The notes beneath the pieces are model-generated. The model was given only the letters and a program-made list of their open reading frames with translations. It was not told where the DNA came from and made no database searches. From contig NZ_JACYFK010000005.1 in assembly GCF_014855515.1 (NCBI RefSeq), positions 1-64,000 of the forward strand: DNA of 64,000 nucleotides. The letters run 5' to 3'. Shown here piece after piece: positions 51,421-64,000 of the stretch; the first letter of the stretch is position 1, and each line of letters starts with the position of its first letter. The position numbers were made by a program, and so were the translations under genes. This DNA is from Euzebyella marina. GTDB lineage: Bacteria; Bacteroidota; Bacteroidia; Flavobacteriales; Flavobacteriaceae.

Positions 51421-51895
51421 TTTGAAAGGAAATTGCAACTACATTCTTGCTATCGAAACCTTTCTACACTTCTCTATTTCCATTCATTTCTTTTGCTTGT
51501 CCAAAAGAAACGAACCAAAGAAAAGGACAGTTCACCACAGAAATTTTTACTGCCTACAACCTATTTCGAAACTCGGCCATCTAGCTGTGATTTAGTTAAG
51601 CTAAGGCGAAGATTTCCCAGAAATAATGACTGTCAAGCGGAAGTGCGTCCGCCAGAGGCGGAAAGAGCATGAAGCGCAAGACGGGAATGTTTTATCCGTA
51701 GGATAAAATTTCCTTGAAATCTTCTTGATTTTGTTGGCCACCGCTTCAACTGGCACCATATCTCAAATGCAAATCTTTGCATTTTCGGTACGGTCCTGTA
51801 TCAAGACAAAATGAATGAATAACAAAACTCACCCCTTCCGTCCTACGAAGCAGAACACCTTCCCCTAACCAGGGGAAGGAGCTTTACACTAGTCT
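51421..51895. other. gene-free region with hairpins downstream of the operon
   Basis: No credible gene. Hairpins: TCCGCC/GGCGGA (51648-51662), TTTTATCC/GGATAAAA (51690-51708) and CCTTCCCC/GGGGAAGG (51858-51879), the last being the probable end signal for the minus-strand operon. A stretch at 51485-51530 (GCTTGTCCAAAAGAAACGAA) looks like a dispersed intergenic sequence of this group, but that cannot be shown from one copy. Confidence 0.55.
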
Positions 51896-53395
51896 TTATT
51901 TAATAGTAATGATTACTCGCTGATATCTGGTCAAAGATGGGAAACCCGCATCACTACCCTCAACAATCACATGATATTCTTCACCTGATTTGGCGGTTTC
52001 GGGCAGTTGCACCGTTGCCTGTTCCTTTTCAATATCATAAGTTACTTCCGCTGCTCCGTCTCCCGCTTCGGCATAATTCCAAACCTTGAACGAAACCCCA
52101 TGACCATCTGGGTCGGTGTAGCCTGGGGTCAAAGTCAACTTTTCACCTGCCGTGGCTGTTAAATTGGTGCCCTCTTCCACTTTAATTTCGGGGGCATGAT
52201 TGGCCTCTTCAAAAGACTGCAACGCCCAATCGGCTCTGGCGGCAAAATCTAACTGCATGGCTTTAATCCAACGAGTTTGTGGGTAACTGGTGTCCATTTC
52301 CCCAGTTTCAGGATTCAAATCAGAAGCTGTTTCGCCATCTTCATAGCGATACTGATTTTCGGCAGATTGCTCAAAACGACCACTCCATCCGCCTCGCGAT
52401 GGGTCCTCATAATTGGCCAAACCCACGTCTACCAAATGTAAAAAGGCAGGCGAATCTCCTTCCGAAATAAAGTCATATTTTGAAAAACTACCGCGTTCGG
52501 TCTTGGTGATTTTTGAAATATCTCCTTCAAAATGGTTGGGGTCTCCTGCTTGTTTTTGTCCGTCACCATACGAATAGTATTTTTCGAACAACGAGCCATG
52601 ACCGTTAATAATGTTAGGCCCCATAAAACTACCTTCTAAATAAGGTTGTTGACTTTTGGGCACTACCATTTTCCAAGGGTAGGCAAAACACCAAAATTGA
52701 TTGGCATTGTAGAATACACGTATCTCTGGCCAGTTTGGGCCAATGTATTTTTTATAGGTGGCATCTTGGTCCATAATGGTATAAATAATGGCCTTTTTTG
52801 ATACCTTAGCCTTGATTTCCTTCCAATTTCGTTTTTTGGAATAATCTTCTTCTATTGATTTTAGGGCGCGAGCTATCGTGTTAGTCCCTCCCCAAGCTTG
52901 TAAGAAGATTTCCCGAGGGTCATCATCCAATAACTTTTCAGCAATCCATTTTGAACCTTCAGTACGTTGGCCCATTTCACCTTCAAAATCAATGTTTCCT
53001 ACTTTCACCAAATCCAATAGCGCTTCCGCGGAAGGATAACTTTCATCATGTAACAACAAATTTGAATGCACCTTACCATATTCGGTCAATAATTCTTGCA
53101 TCCACGTTGTACCGGGCCAGCGTAAATCGGTCAAATCTTTCCCATAAATGTTTCGGGTCATCTCCATTTCAGAAGTAAACTTGGTTCCTTTACCGTCGCC
53201 TTTCCAATGCCACATTGAACTTGAATACACCAAACCTTCGGTATCAAACTCGTTGGTGTACATTAGGTAACGAATAAAGGTGTCTACATCATCAATTTCA
53301 CCATCAGTTGTTACAATGGTTCTTTTGGGCAGCTCTTGTGCCTTTACCGGTAGAAATGCAAATGCAATAAGTACTATTAAAAGGTAATTTTTCAT
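51896..53395 (-). CDS. DUF1593 nucleoside-hydrolase-like protein, secreted (copy 1)
   Basis: The 499-residue protein has a signal peptide (FLPVKAQ). The start TTDGEIDDVDTFIRYL resembles the metal-binding aspartate cluster of nucleoside hydrolases. Long QAWGGTNTIARAL, IYTIMDQD and EGDSPAFLHLVDVGL stretches mark DUF1593. The end is an immunoglobulin/PKD-like beta domain with YTDPDGHG and [13 protein letters not shown]. The start MKNYLL was chosen to give a good signal peptide. The substrate is unknown, probably a glycoside. It is the last gene of the operon. Confidence 0.82.
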   Translation of the reverse strand: MKNYLLIVLIAFAFLPVKAQELPKRTIVTTDGEIDDVDTFIRYLMYTNEFDTEGLVYSSSMWHWKGDGKGTKFTSEMEMTRNIYGKDLTDLRWPGTTWMQELLTEYGKVHSNLLLHDESYPSAEALLDLVKVGNIDFEGEMGQRTEGSKWIAEKLLDDDPREIFLQAWGGTNTIARALKSIEEDYSKKRNWKEIKAKVSKKAIIYTIMDQDATYKKYIGPNWPEIRVFYNANQFWCFAYPWKMVVPKSQQPYLEGSFMGPNIINGHGSLFEKYYSYGDGQKQAGDPNHFEGDISKITKTERGSFSKYDFISEGDSPAFLHLVDVGLANYEDPSRGGWSGRFEQSAENQYRYEDGETASDLNPETGEMDTSYPQTRWIKAMQLDFAARADWALQSFEEANHAPEIKVEEGTNLTATAGEKLTLTPGYTDPDGHGVSFKVWNYAEAGDGAAEVTYDIEKEQATVQLPETAKSGEEYHVIVEGSDAGFPSLTRYQRVIITIK

Positions 53396-53405
53396 TTTTG
53401 TAGAC

Positions 53406-56049
<2,644 letters not shown>

Positions 56050-56051
56050 GA

Positions 56052-57020
56052 CTACTCTTTATTGGTTTTATCCATTATTACGGCCAATAATATAACAGCA
56101 CCTTTGACCACCTGCTGCCAAAACGGACTCACATTCAATAAGACCAGTCCGTTATTCAAAACTCCAATAATTACCGCACCTAAAACAGTGCCCCAAATGC
56201 TGCCTTTACCACCACTAAGCGATGTACCGCCAATTACCACAGCGGCAATGGCGTCTAACTCATAACTGAGACCTGCGTTGGGTTGTGCGCTATCTAAGCG
56301 AGAGGTTACCATGAGCCCCCCAATGGCAGCGGTTATACCTGAAAGGGTGTAAACAATCATCTTAACCCTTTTGGTATTGATTCCCGAAAGAAGTGCGGCA
56401 TTCTCATTACCACCGATAGCGTAAATGTATCTACCTAAAGGAGTTTTATTGGTAAGAAATACGGCCAACAAAACTACTACCGCGGTTATCCAAACCGGAA
56501 AAGGAACTCCTAAAAACCACCCTGTACCGATAAAACCAAAATGATCACCCAATCCATTTATGGGGAAACCTTCGGTATAGAGCATAGTGAAGCCTCGAGC
56601 CATTGTCAACATCGCCAAAGTGACTACGAAGGCAGGAGCCTTAAAACGGGTGATGGCGAAACCATTGAACCAGCCCAAAGCTCCCCCAACCACTATAGCG
56701 GCAATAATAGCACCCAACAAGGTAAAACCGATATTCACATTTTCCGATGGTACGTCTATTCCGAACTTGAGGAGTCCTGCCCCTACGGCACCGGCAAAAG
56801 CTAATATGGAACCAACGGAAAGATCAATGCCCCGGGTTAAAATAACCAAGGTCATACCCACCGAAATACAAATATTAACCGATATCTGTCTTAGAATATT
56901 CCATCCGTTATTTACGGTCAGAAATTTGTCCGATAAAATACTGATAGCCAAGCACATTACGAAAAGTGCAATCAGTGGCTGTAGCTTAATCAGTCTGTCT
57001 TTAGTGGCAGTTGCTATCAT
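56052..57020 (-). CDS. ribose-type sugar ABC transporter permease
   Basis: The 322-residue protein has eight to ten membrane helices of the RbsC type, with LTRGIDLSVGSILAFAG and GRYIYAIGGNENAALLSGINTKRVKMIVYTLSG, the family cytoplasmic loop. It overlaps the ATPase gene by one base and is followed by the kinase after two bases. Such ABC importers are uncommon in Bacteroidota, which mostly use TonB/SusCD and major facilitator transporters. Confidence 0.92.
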   Translation of the reverse strand: MIATATKDRLIKLQPLIALFVMCLAISILSDKFLTVNNGWNILRQISVNICISVGMTLVILTRGIDLSVGSILAFAGAVGAGLLKFGIDVPSENVNIGFTLLGAIIAAIVVGGALGWFNGFAITRFKAPAFVVTLAMLTMARGFTMLYTEGFPINGLGDHFGFIGTGWFLGVPFPVWITAVVVLLAVFLTNKTPLGRYIYAIGGNENAALLSGINTKRVKMIVYTLSGITAAIGGLMVTSRLDSAQPNAGLSYELDAIAAVVIGGTSLSGGKGSIWGTVLGAVIIGVLNNGLVLLNVSPFWQQVVKGAVILLAVIMDKTNKE

Positions 57021-58507
57021 TATGCTATTGCTGCTTTTAGAATATTTTGCTCATTCGCTTCATCTATATCAAAATTGCCGGTTATCCGTCCTTCACTAAG
57101 CACCAAAACCCGATGACTTACTGCCAGTATTTCAGGAATCTCAGAAGACACGATGATTATACCCATTCCCTCGGAAGCCAGTTGGTCAATGAGTTTGTGT
57201 ATTTCACTTTTCGCGTGCACATCGATTCCTCTTGTAGGTTCATCAAGCATCAATACCTTTGGATGGGTTGCCAACCATTTGGCCAATACCACCTTCTGCT
57301 GGTTACCCCCACTAAGGTTTTTAATCAGCTGTTGGTCAGAGTCTGTTTTTATTTTAAGTTCATCGATGTACATTTCTGCCAAAGCCCTTTCTCTATCAAT
57401 TTGCAATACACCCACGTTACATAGTTGCCTCAAGACCGTTAAACCCATGTTTTTTCTTACCGAAAGGTCCGGTACGATGCCATCTCTTTTTCGGTCTTCG
57501 GTAACAAGTGCCAACCCTTCTTTGATGGCGGTGATGGGGGAATTAATTTTTTTTGAGATGGAATCAATTTTGATTTCCCCTTGAGAAATACCGGTATGAA
57601 CTCCAAAAATAGTCTCCAACAACTCTGTTCTGCCAGCACCCATGAGCCCAAAAACACCCAATACCTCTCCTCTTCTGAGATCAAATGTTATTCCCTTTTC
57701 AACATTGAAAGTCGGCAGCTTTAAATCGTATATTTCTAATATTTTAGGGTCATCGTTCTTTTTGACATGAATATTGTGACGGTGTAATTCTACTTCTCTA
57801 CCGGCCATCATTTTAATAAGCTGATTTTCATCGACTTCGGATATAGCACCAGAACCGATAAATTTACCATCACGTAAAACCACATAATCGTCGCATATAG
57901 AAAATATCTCTTTCATTTTATGTGAAATATAGGCGATGGCCTTACCCTCTTTTTTTAGCTCAGAAATTATATCGAACAAAATTTTGGCTTCACTATCGGT
58001 AATGGCCGAAGTAGGTTCATCCATAATCAAAACCTTTGTATCGAGCATTAAGGCCTTGGCTATCTCCAATAACTGTCGCTCGCCCACCTTTAATTTCTCC
58101 ACCCTGGTGTTTGGGTCTATCTTCAATTTTACTTTATCAAGTAGAAGGGCCGATCTGATGTACATTTCTTTTTTATCCAAAATGCCAAACTCGTTTTTTA
58201 ATTCCCTTCCCAAAAAGATATTTTCAGCCACGCTTAAATAGGGTAGTAAATTGAGCTCTTGATGAATAATGGCGATACCGGCATTTTGAGCTTCCCTTGT
58301 GTTTTTGAACGAAACAGCCTCACCGTTCATCAACAATTCCCCCTCATAATCAGTATAGACCCCACTTAGAATCTTCATCAGAGTAGATTTACCCGCCCCA
58401 TTTTCGCCAATTATACTCGTCACGTGCCCGGCATTCAGTTCAAGACGCACCTCTTGTAAAGCGGTGACCCCTGAAAATCGCTTGGTTATGTTTTTGGCAA
58501 TGAGCAT
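57020..58507 (-). CDS. ribose-type sugar ABC transporter ATPase (two ABC domains)
   Basis: The 495-residue protein has two ATPase domains as in RbsA/MglA. The first has GENGAGKSTLMKIL and LKVGERQLLEIAKALMLDTKVLIMDEPTSAI; the second lacks a perfect Walker A (GLMGAGRTELLE) but has LSGGNQQKVVLAKWLATHPKVLMLDEPTRGID. This asymmetry is normal for the family. It is coupled to DUF2291 upstream and the permease downstream by one-base overlaps. Confidence 0.94.
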   Translation of the reverse strand: MLIAKNITKRFSGVTALQEVRLELNAGHVTSIIGENGAGKSTLMKILSGVYTDYEGELLMNGEAVSFKNTREAQNAGIAIIHQELNLLPYLSVAENIFLGRELKNEFGILDKKEMYIRSALLLDKVKLKIDPNTRVEKLKVGERQLLEIAKALMLDTKVLIMDEPTSAITDSEAKILFDIISELKKEGKAIAYISHKMKEIFSICDDYVVLRDGKFIGSGAISEVDENQLIKMMAGREVELHRHNIHVKKNDDPKILEIYDLKLPTFNVEKGITFDLRRGEVLGVFGLMGAGRTELLETIFGVHTGISQGEIKIDSISKKINSPITAIKEGLALVTEDRKRDGIVPDLSVRKNMGLTVLRQLCNVGVLQIDRERALAEMYIDELKIKTDSDQQLIKNLSGGNQQKVVLAKWLATHPKVLMLDEPTRGIDVHAKSEIHKLIDQLASEGMGIIIVSSEIPEILAVSHRVLVLSEGRITGNFDIDEANEQNILKAAIA

Positions 58508-59118
58508 TACTGAAATTTGATTTGAACAGGAAGTACCTTAAACTGGTTGGTAGGCGGAAATTTTTTATTTACCTCCATCGCCCCTATAACCTGTAGCGTG
58601 TCACCTACCTTAGCTTTCTCTTTAAAAGGAGGAATCACGGTGTTTCTTATCATCTTATTGACCTCAGCAGCGATAGCATTCAAATCAGAAGTGTTTTGAA
58701 ATTCTTTGTTATCAATCAATCCCGAGGCATCACGAATGGCATTTCCGTATATAAACTCGGTCTGTAATCGAACAATCAATTCATCTGAAATGGCCAAAAG
58801 GTATTCATCATCACTCTTATCTTCTACCGAGGCCGTAAACTGAATCAAAAAATAGCCAATATTGCCTACCGCTATCGCATTCGACCATTCCTCAAAAGCC
58901 CCTTGTTTATCGGACTGTAACCGCTGGACTAATTCTGGTAATGGAATCGCATCGGTATAAACGGTCGGTAATTCCTCGTTCACATAATTCTGGGCATAAG
59001 TAACGTGGTCAAAAGTTTCTACTTCATTTTTTAGCTCGTTCAAAGGCCTTATTTCAATCGAGAAATAGCCCACGATTAAAACAACCAATACCCACAAGAA
59101 ATCTTTGAGAAATTTCAT
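58507..59118 (-). CDS. DUF2291 family protein of the sugar importer
   Basis: The 203-residue protein has one N-terminal membrane helix (FLWVLVVLIVGYFSI) and a mainly helical-then-strand part ending KAKVGDTLQVIGAMEVNKKF and LPVQIKFQ. DUF2291 proteins occur between the binding protein and ATPase genes of ribose-type importers. Its role in transport is unknown. The gene order here (binding protein, DUF2291, ATPase, permease) is the usual one. Confidence 0.85.
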   Translation of the reverse strand: MKFLKDFLWVLVVLIVGYFSIEIRPLNELKNEVETFDHVTYAQNYVNEELPTVYTDAIPLPELVQRLQSDKQGAFEEWSNAIAVGNIGYFLIQFTASVEDKSDDEYLLAISDELIVRLQTEFIYGNAIRDASGLIDNKEFQNTSDLNAIAAEVNKMIRNTVIPPFKEKAKVGDTLQVIGAMEVNKKFPPTNQFKVLPVQIKFQ

Positions 59119-59135
59119 ATTTAGTTCATTAAACC

Positions 59136-60077
59136 TTATTCACCGTACGCCGCATAATTTTCAACATTCTCGGCAGTGACCAACTCTACCGCAACCGGAA
59201 TTTTCTGGGCAAAATCACGCTTTCCGCGTATGTATTCATCTGCAAAGATGGCTGCTCGTTCTGCCATTACATTAGGAAACTGCATTCCCGTTGCGGTAAT
59301 TTTACCCTCTTGAATGGCCGATACCACGTCATCTGCGCCATCAAAGCCGAAAACCTTTACCGAATCTGCTATACCTGCGCCTACCAGAGCCTGATACGCT
59401 CCCATGGCCATGGCATCATTACCACAGAAAACACCCTGAATGTTCGGGTTTGACTGAATTATCGATTCCATAACCTCAAGTGCCTTATTTCGGTCGAAGT
59501 CTGCATTCTGTTGCGCAACCATTTTCAGTTCCGGGTAATTATCAACCACCGAATGAAAACCATTGGAACGAGCCCATGTATTATTATCACCGACCAAACC
59601 CAGCAATTCAACATAATTGCCTTTCTTATTAAGTTGCTGGGCAAAATAGGCCCCTACAGCAATACTACCCGAATAGCTATCGGAGAGTATTTGGGATGTA
59701 GCTGCATTTAAAGAGTTGATTTCCCTATCCATACAGAAAACAGGTATGCCGGCTTCTTTGGCCTTTTTGACATTGACGACACTACCATCAGCATCGGTGG
59801 GATTGAAAAGAACGGCATCAAAACCGGAAACAATAACATTATCAAAATGATCAGCCTCTAAAGCGGTGTTGTTCTGAGAATCGAAAATCTTGGCCTCATA
59901 ACCCAATTCTTGGGCTTTTGCCGCAGCACGTTCTCCCAAAAAAACAAACCACGGGTTGTTCAATGTAGATATAATAACCGCCATTTTCTTAGGGCCTGAG
60001 TTCTTATCTTCTTGTTGTTTACAACCTAATGCCAAGGCTAAAACCAATAAAAAAACCTTTGTTGACGACAGTTTCAT
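59136..60077 (-). CDS. ribose-type sugar-binding lipoprotein
   Basis: The 313-residue protein has a lipoprotein signal (ALALGC) and the RbsB-like periplasmic-binding fold: [77 protein letters not shown] and [27 protein letters not shown]. It binds a sugar for the importer. It overlaps the preceding DUF1593 gene by four bases (ATGA). Confidence 0.93.
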   Translation of the reverse strand: MKLSSTKVFLLVLALALGCKQQEDKNSGPKKMAVIISTLNNPWFVFLGERAAAKAQELGYEAKIFDSQNNTALEADHFDNVIVSGFDAVLFNPTDADGSVVNVKKAKEAGIPVFCMDREINSLNAATSQILSDSYSGSIAVGAYFAQQLNKKGNYVELLGLVGDNNTWARSNGFHSVVDNYPELKMVAQQNADFDRNKALEVMESIIQSNPNIQGVFCGNDAMAMGAYQALVGAGIADSVKVFGFDGADDVVSAIQEGKITATGMQFPNVMAERAAIFADEYIRGKRDFAQKIPVAVELVTAENVENYAAYGE

Positions 60078-61525
60078 GGTTGCTTGGGTGTTACGTTCAC
60101 TATTACCCTTTGGTATCTGGTCAATGAAGGCATACCATTATCGGTAACCTGTAAAATGAAATGTATGGTACCAACTTTATCGGTATTAGGTGCAACCAGG
60201 CTAGCGGTATGGGTATCGGCATTTATCAACTCTATATTTCCTCTTCTACTTACATTTAGAGTTCCTACCTCTTTGTATGCAAACCATTGATAACTTAGCT
60301 CATCACCGTCAGGATCGGTTGAATTAGCTCCGCTCAATACGATTTTCTCTCCTTCATAAACCGAAATCTCATTCTCATGATTCAATTTTACGGTTGGAGG
60401 ATGGTTCGCCTGCTCATATATTTTTGTATTGCTCCAATCTATTCTTGCCGCAAAATCATGCTGATAGGCCTCGCGCCAACGCCAAATAGTGGCATGGTGG
60501 CTTGTATGCATCTTTTGGGTATGTTCGCTATAGACCTCATCTTGGGTATTGGTCCAAATAGGCCGTAATTCAGGCTCATACATGTATTTTTTATATTGAG
60601 GAACGTACAACTCGTACCTACCGCCCCAACTACCATAATTTGGGTTTTCAGGATTGCTTAAGCCGTTATTGATCAAACCTAAGAATGAAGGGGTATCGCC
60701 CTCCATTAAATACTCGGTGTGGGGATGCTCCGCTCCGAGCGGACCATGATTTTGACGTATATTTTTGTCAAGCCAAGGATTATCTACCAAAGTAAAATCT
60801 GGGCCATCAAACCGACCATGAAATTTGTCACCAGAAATACCCGACCATGTGGCATAATGGTACTGCCCTCCCCCATTTTCTTCATAACCAGGGCTCACCA
60901 CATAAAAAATATTCGGGAAGTTGTTGCGTATCCATGGTCCTGAATCATCTTGATCAGAAATGGTATATACCCTCATTTTTCTGATTATCTGGTCTAATTC
61001 AGAAACCGTTTTGGTGCGCTGCATTTTCCAGAGAGCTTGTGCCAAAACATTCGTACCGCCCCAGGCCTGAATATAAATCGGTCGCTTATCGTCTTTTTCA
61101 AGTACTCGAATCAACCACTCCGAGCCTTCAGAATCGTTACCCTCGCCAACGCCTTCCATTCCAAACTTAGGGACACCAATCTTGACTATACTATTTAGAT
61201 ATTCGTGAGTTGGGTAACCCTTTTCATGAACTTCTAGATTCTGCCTCACTTTGCCATAGGCATCTACAATTTCGTGAATTCTCCATTCTGCGGTCTTATC
61301 TCGTTGCCAACAAGAGGTCGTGGCTACAATACCCTCTACATCCCACATATTGCTATAGGTGAGAAATCTTACCAAAGACTGTGCATCATCTGGCTCATTC
61401 TCTATATCTGTCAAAACAAATACTCGTGGTTTTTCATTAAAGTATTGAGCATACAATCGACCACCCGCGCATAATGTGGAGAAAAACAAAAGGTAAAAAA
61501 TCGAAATCAGATAAACCTTTTTCAT
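60074..61525 (-). CDS. DUF1593 nucleoside-hydrolase-like protein (copy 2)
   Basis: The 483-residue protein has a signal peptide and starts [21 protein letters not shown], a metal-cluster motif like that of nucleoside hydrolases (here DIENEPDD). [29 protein letters not shown] and [35 protein letters not shown] follow, then an immunoglobulin/PKD-like C-terminus ending [12 protein letters not shown]. It overlaps the binding-protein gene by four bases. It probably cleaves a glycosidic bond outside the cytoplasm. Confidence 0.85.
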   Translation of the reverse strand: MKKVYLISIFYLLFFSTLCAGGRLYAQYFNEKPRVFVLTDIENEPDDAQSLVRFLTYSNMWDVEGIVATTSCWQRDKTAEWRIHEIVDAYGKVRQNLEVHEKGYPTHEYLNSIVKIGVPKFGMEGVGEGNDSEGSEWLIRVLEKDDKRPIYIQAWGGTNVLAQALWKMQRTKTVSELDQIIRKMRVYTISDQDDSGPWIRNNFPNIFYVVSPGYEENGGGQYHYATWSGISGDKFHGRFDGPDFTLVDNPWLDKNIRQNHGPLGAEHPHTEYLMEGDTPSFLGLINNGLSNPENPNYGSWGGRYELYVPQYKKYMYEPELRPIWTNTQDEVYSEHTQKMHTSHHATIWRWREAYQHDFAARIDWSNTKIYEQANHPPTVKLNHENEISVYEGEKIVLSGANSTDPDGDELSYQWFAYKEVGTLNVSRRGNIELINADTHTASLVAPNTDKVGTIHFILQVTDNGMPSLTRYQRVIVNVTPKQP

Positions 61526-61532
61526 AATTTGT

Positions 61533-62951
61533 TCAATTGGGAATGATGTTCACGATTACCCTCTTGTATCTAGAAAGAGCCGGAGAGCCTTTATCGGTGA
61601 CTTTTAGTATGAAATGAACTGTTTCCGGTTTCGTAACCTCAGGCGCTTTTATGGTGTGAACAAAATATAGATTTTCAGATAAGCCAAATTCAATTTTCTC
61701 TTTATAAGAACCGACTTCAGAATACTGAAACCATAGGTAACTTAAACTATCGCCATCTGGGTCTGTGGTTCCGATGGCGTTTAAACCAAAAATCTCTCCC
61801 GATTTCACGGTAATTTCATCATCATGACCCAAAGCAGGAACGGGAGGATGGTTGGCGTTTTCATAGCTTTGCGTACACCAATCCATTCTTGCGGCAAAAT
61901 CATTTTGAAAATCATCACGCCACCGCCAAAGGGTAACACGGTTATCGGTAAAAGTGAGAGTATCATTTTTGACATTTCTACCAAATTCATTTGAAATAAC
62001 GGGACTGTAGGTGTCATTTATGTTGGTCCAAATAGGTCGGGTCTCCTTTTCAATTGGCACTCCACCGGTAAAACCTTGGTCGAGCGAGTCTGGCCGATAG
62101 AGTTCATAGCGACCGCCCCAGCCACCCCAATTGGGCTTTTCGGGGTTATTCAAACCATTAGGAATCAAGGAAAGATAAGCGGGTGTATCACCTTCCATAC
62201 CATAAGCGACATCTGGATACATAGTACCCAAAGGGCCATGCCCTTGTTGAATATTTTGAGCTAACCAAGAATTGCTAACGGTAGAATTGTCGACGCCCTC
62301 TATAGGTCTATTGATTGCAATCCAAGTAGCACCAAAATAACCTCCAGGGCTTACAATATAAAAAAGGTCAGGAAATTCTTTACGGATCCACGCGGCACTA
62401 TCATCTTGATCAGAAATAGTGTACACCCTTATCTTTTTTATCAATCGGGCAGCCTCTTTTTTGCTCTTGGTTTCCCTAATTTTCCAGAGCGCTTGCGCCA
62501 AAGTATTTGGCCCTCCCCAAACTGATATATATAAAGGCCGCTCATCTTTCTCTTCCAAAACTTTAATAATCCATTCCGATCCTTCGGAGTCCTTCCCTTT
62601 GCCTACTCCTTCCATTCCATACACCGGAAGTCCTTCTTTTACTAGAGCCAACAAATCTTGAGGTGTCGGAAAACCCTTTTCGTGCTTCAATAGGTTGGGC
62701 TGAACCTTAGCATAGGCATTTATAATCTCACGTAAAGTCTCCGGAACCACTTTGCTTTTTTGGTGTACCGAAGTGGTAGCGACCAACCCTTCTATTTCAA
62801 TCTCGTTGGCATAAAGCAATAGGCGGGTAAGCGATTGGGCGTCGTCTGGGTCTGCTTCTATATCGGTAAGCACCAATAAGCGATGCGGCTGTCCGCTAAC
62901 CTTCATTGAGAAGCAGAGCAGTAAAATGAGAAGAGGTATGATTTTTTTCAT
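61533..62951 (-). CDS. DUF1593 nucleoside-hydrolase-like protein (copy 3)
   Basis: The 472-residue protein is closely related to copy 2, with VLTDIEADPDDAQSLTRLL at the start and a C-terminal YKRVIVNI. A signal peptide (FSMKVSGQ) is present. Copies 2 and 3 share domain order and spacing and must stem from a duplication. Copy 1 at the operon end is more distant. It lies 12 bases after the transketolase gene. Confidence 0.85.
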   Translation of the reverse strand: MKKIIPLLILLLCFSMKVSGQPHRLLVLTDIEADPDDAQSLTRLLLYANEIEIEGLVATTSVHQKSKVVPETLREIINAYAKVQPNLLKHEKGFPTPQDLLALVKEGLPVYGMEGVGKGKDSEGSEWIIKVLEEKDERPLYISVWGGPNTLAQALWKIRETKSKKEAARLIKKIRVYTISDQDDSAAWIRKEFPDLFYIVSPGGYFGATWIAINRPIEGVDNSTVSNSWLAQNIQQGHGPLGTMYPDVAYGMEGDTPAYLSLIPNGLNNPEKPNWGGWGGRYELYRPDSLDQGFTGGVPIEKETRPIWTNINDTYSPVISNEFGRNVKNDTLTFTDNRVTLWRWRDDFQNDFAARMDWCTQSYENANHPPVPALGHDDEITVKSGEIFGLNAIGTTDPDGDSLSYLWFQYSEVGSYKEKIEFGLSENLYFVHTIKAPEVTKPETVHFILKVTDKGSPALSRYKRVIVNIIPN

Positions 62952-62962
62952 TTTCTTTAATT

Positions 62963-63931
62963 TTAACTAAGAATGTTCAGCACGGTTTCTTTCAACCCCT
63001 CTGCTGAAATTCCGTAATGGTCAAAAATATTGACCTGTGAGCCTGTTACGGTATATTCATCAGGTATACCAATAATCTTAAAAGCATTATGAAAACCATT
63101 TTGCATTAGATAGGATGCACAGGCCTCGCCCAAGCCTCCATTGACCATATGCTCTTCTACCGTCACTATCGGTCGACCATTGGATGCCATGTCGGCAATC
63201 AAGCCCACATCTAAAGGTTTAATGGTATGCATACTGACGACCGTGGCTTGAACACCCCGTTCCGTTTCTAAAACCTTGGCCGCTGACCAAGCGGGATATA
63301 CAGCCTCACCCGTTGCAATTATTGTCACATCATCACCTCTTCTGATAATTCTGCCCTTACCAAATTCAAATGATTCGTTTTGCTCATTTAAAAAAGGCAT
63401 GGCTTTCTTACCAAAGCGGAGATAAAGTGGTTGGTTGAAATTCACTGCACTACGTACCGCCTGTTCCGTTTCGTAATTATCCGCAGGGGCCACGATGGTA
63501 ATATTGTTAATCGCCCTAAGCGCTGCAAAATCATGTAAACTGTGGTGAGTGGTTCCTAAAGCCCCATAACTAACGCCTGCACTTATCGCGACCAATTTTA
63601 CCGGATTATCGGAATAACACACATCATTCTTTATTTGCTCTAAGGCTCGAGCACTTAAAAAACAGGCAGGAGATACGGCAAAGGCTTTTTTTCCTGCAGA
63701 CGCTAAACCTGCAGCTACACCCACTAAATTTTGTTCAGCTATACCTACCTCTACCACTTGATCAGGGAATTTTTCAGCAAAAGGCACCAACTTTCCGGAA
63801 CCTCGAGAATCACTAGTGGTCACCAATATGTCACGATCGGTTACAGCCAACTCTTGAAGGGTATTCGAAAATACCACTTGATTGGGTACCCCCATGCGCA
63901 ACTCTTTTTCTTCAATCTTATCAAGTTCCAT
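62963..63931 (-). CDS. transketolase C-terminal subunit (split transketolase)
   Basis: The 322-residue protein has the pyrimidine-binding part (ILVTTSDSRGSGKLVPFAEKFPDQVVEVGIAEQNLVGVAAGLASAGK, with the catalytic Glu in GIAEQN) and the C-terminal domain (DDVTIIATGEAVYPAWSAAKVLE). The ThDP pyrophosphate half is the separate subunit upstream. Split transketolases often act in specialised sugar pathways. The start ATG at 63931 was taken over a TTG nine bases upstream. Confidence 0.9.
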   Translation of the reverse strand: MELDKIEEKELRMGVPNQVVFSNTLQELAVTDRDILVTTSDSRGSGKLVPFAEKFPDQVVEVGIAEQNLVGVAAGLASAGKKAFAVSPACFLSARALEQIKNDVCYSDNPVKLVAISAGVSYGALGTTHHSLHDFAALRAINNITIVAPADNYETEQAVRSAVNFNQPLYLRFGKKAMPFLNEQNESFEFGKGRIIRRGDDVTIIATGEAVYPAWSAAKVLETERGVQATVVSMHTIKPLDVGLIADMASNGRPIVTVEEHMVNGGLGEACASYLMQNGFHNAFKIIGIPDEYTVTGSQVNIFDHYGISAEGLKETVLNILS

Positions 63932-63936
63932 CGGGT

Positions 63937-64000
63937 TCAAATTAAAGATTGTGACTCGTTTAGTTCATTTAATGCCATTTCGTACTGCTCATCACTTGGC
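63937..64000 (-). CDS. transketolase N-terminal subunit (partial, 3' end only)
   Basis: Only the last ~20 codons are in the window, reading PSDEQYEMALNELNESQSLI and a stop five bases before the next start. PSDEQYEMALNEL fits the C-terminus of the N-terminal transketolase subunit, and its position next to the C-terminal subunit agrees. The rest lies outside the window. Confidence 0.7.
   Translation of the reverse strand, partial: PSDEQYEMALNELNESQSLI

Noticed and set aside
51433-51672. 79-residue ORF beyond the operon end
   Set aside because: It runs across an apparent dispersed intergenic sequence and hairpins, and its Lys/Arg-rich translation looks non-coding.

Overview
The window looks like a marine Flavobacteriaceae chromosome (Maribacter/Zobellia-like). 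The sequence-based reasons are the gliding-motility pair gldF-gldG, TonB-dependent receptors with carboxypeptidase-regulatory-like N-termini, a polysaccharide-active CE15-type esterase and a GH71/99-like enzyme, promoters of the Bacteroidota type (TTG, about 19 nt, TAnnTTTG), and few Shine-Dalgarno sites. No rRNA, tRNA or CRISPR array was recognised.

Bases 1-12,422 are an array of integron-like gene cassettes with no integrase in the window. Nine cassettes follow one another. Each begins at a GTT and ends in a short sequence complementary to its own beginning (for example GTTAGCAAAC and GTTTGCTAAC; GTTGTAGCAC and GTGCTACAAC), followed by a palindromic attC-like site. This self-complementarity of the two cassette ends is the hallmark of integron cassettes. 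At almost every junction there is also an almost identical 266-bp gene-less unit (seven full copies, two truncated). That unit has its own terminal inverted repeat and its own attC-like arms, so it can be read as a minimal non-coding cassette alternating with gene cassettes. Cargo: a hexapeptide acetyltransferase plus cyclophilin-like lipoprotein, a HigBA toxin-antitoxin pair, a lipoprotein, a HEPN-motif protein, a CPBP protease, a membrane protein, a CrtA-like protein plus partner, a SUKH immunity-like protein, and, in reverse orientation with its own promoter and a long untranslated leader, a DRT2 (UG2)-like defence reverse transcriptase.

12.7-26.9 kb is ordinary chromosome: an ATP-grasp enzyme, a RibD-type reductase, a TonB siderophore-type receptor with a PepSY membrane protein, two carbohydrate-active enzymes, a receiver-domain/glycosyltransferase fusion, a second TonB receptor and two GNAT acetyltransferases. 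27.2-35.8 kb holds sensing and stress genes: a CPA2 antiporter, an AraC regulator fused to a BLUF blue-light domain, two tiny ORFs, a PA2169-type protein, a multi-PAS histidine kinase and a DsbA-like protein. 35.9-47.7 kb is core housekeeping: a cNMP/CBS/DUF294 protein with a DEDDh exonuclease, purC, phoH, a SAM hydroxide adenosyltransferase, gldFG, dnaN and mnmE.

48.0-50.3 kb is a second, decayed cassette-like patch in the opposite orientation, with an exact 10-bp terminal inverted repeat around one membrane-protein gene and a pair of ~110-bp repeats centred on palindromes. 51.2-64.0 kb is a long minus-strand operon for a sugar or polyol: split transketolase, three nucleoside-hydrolase-like DUF1593 proteins, a ribose-type ABC importer with DUF2291, an FGGY kinase and an esterase. 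A pseudogene of a fourth DUF1593 protein lies just beyond its end. Kinase plus split transketolase plus ribose-type importer resembles apulose/apiose-type catabolism, but the substrate is inferred, not shown.
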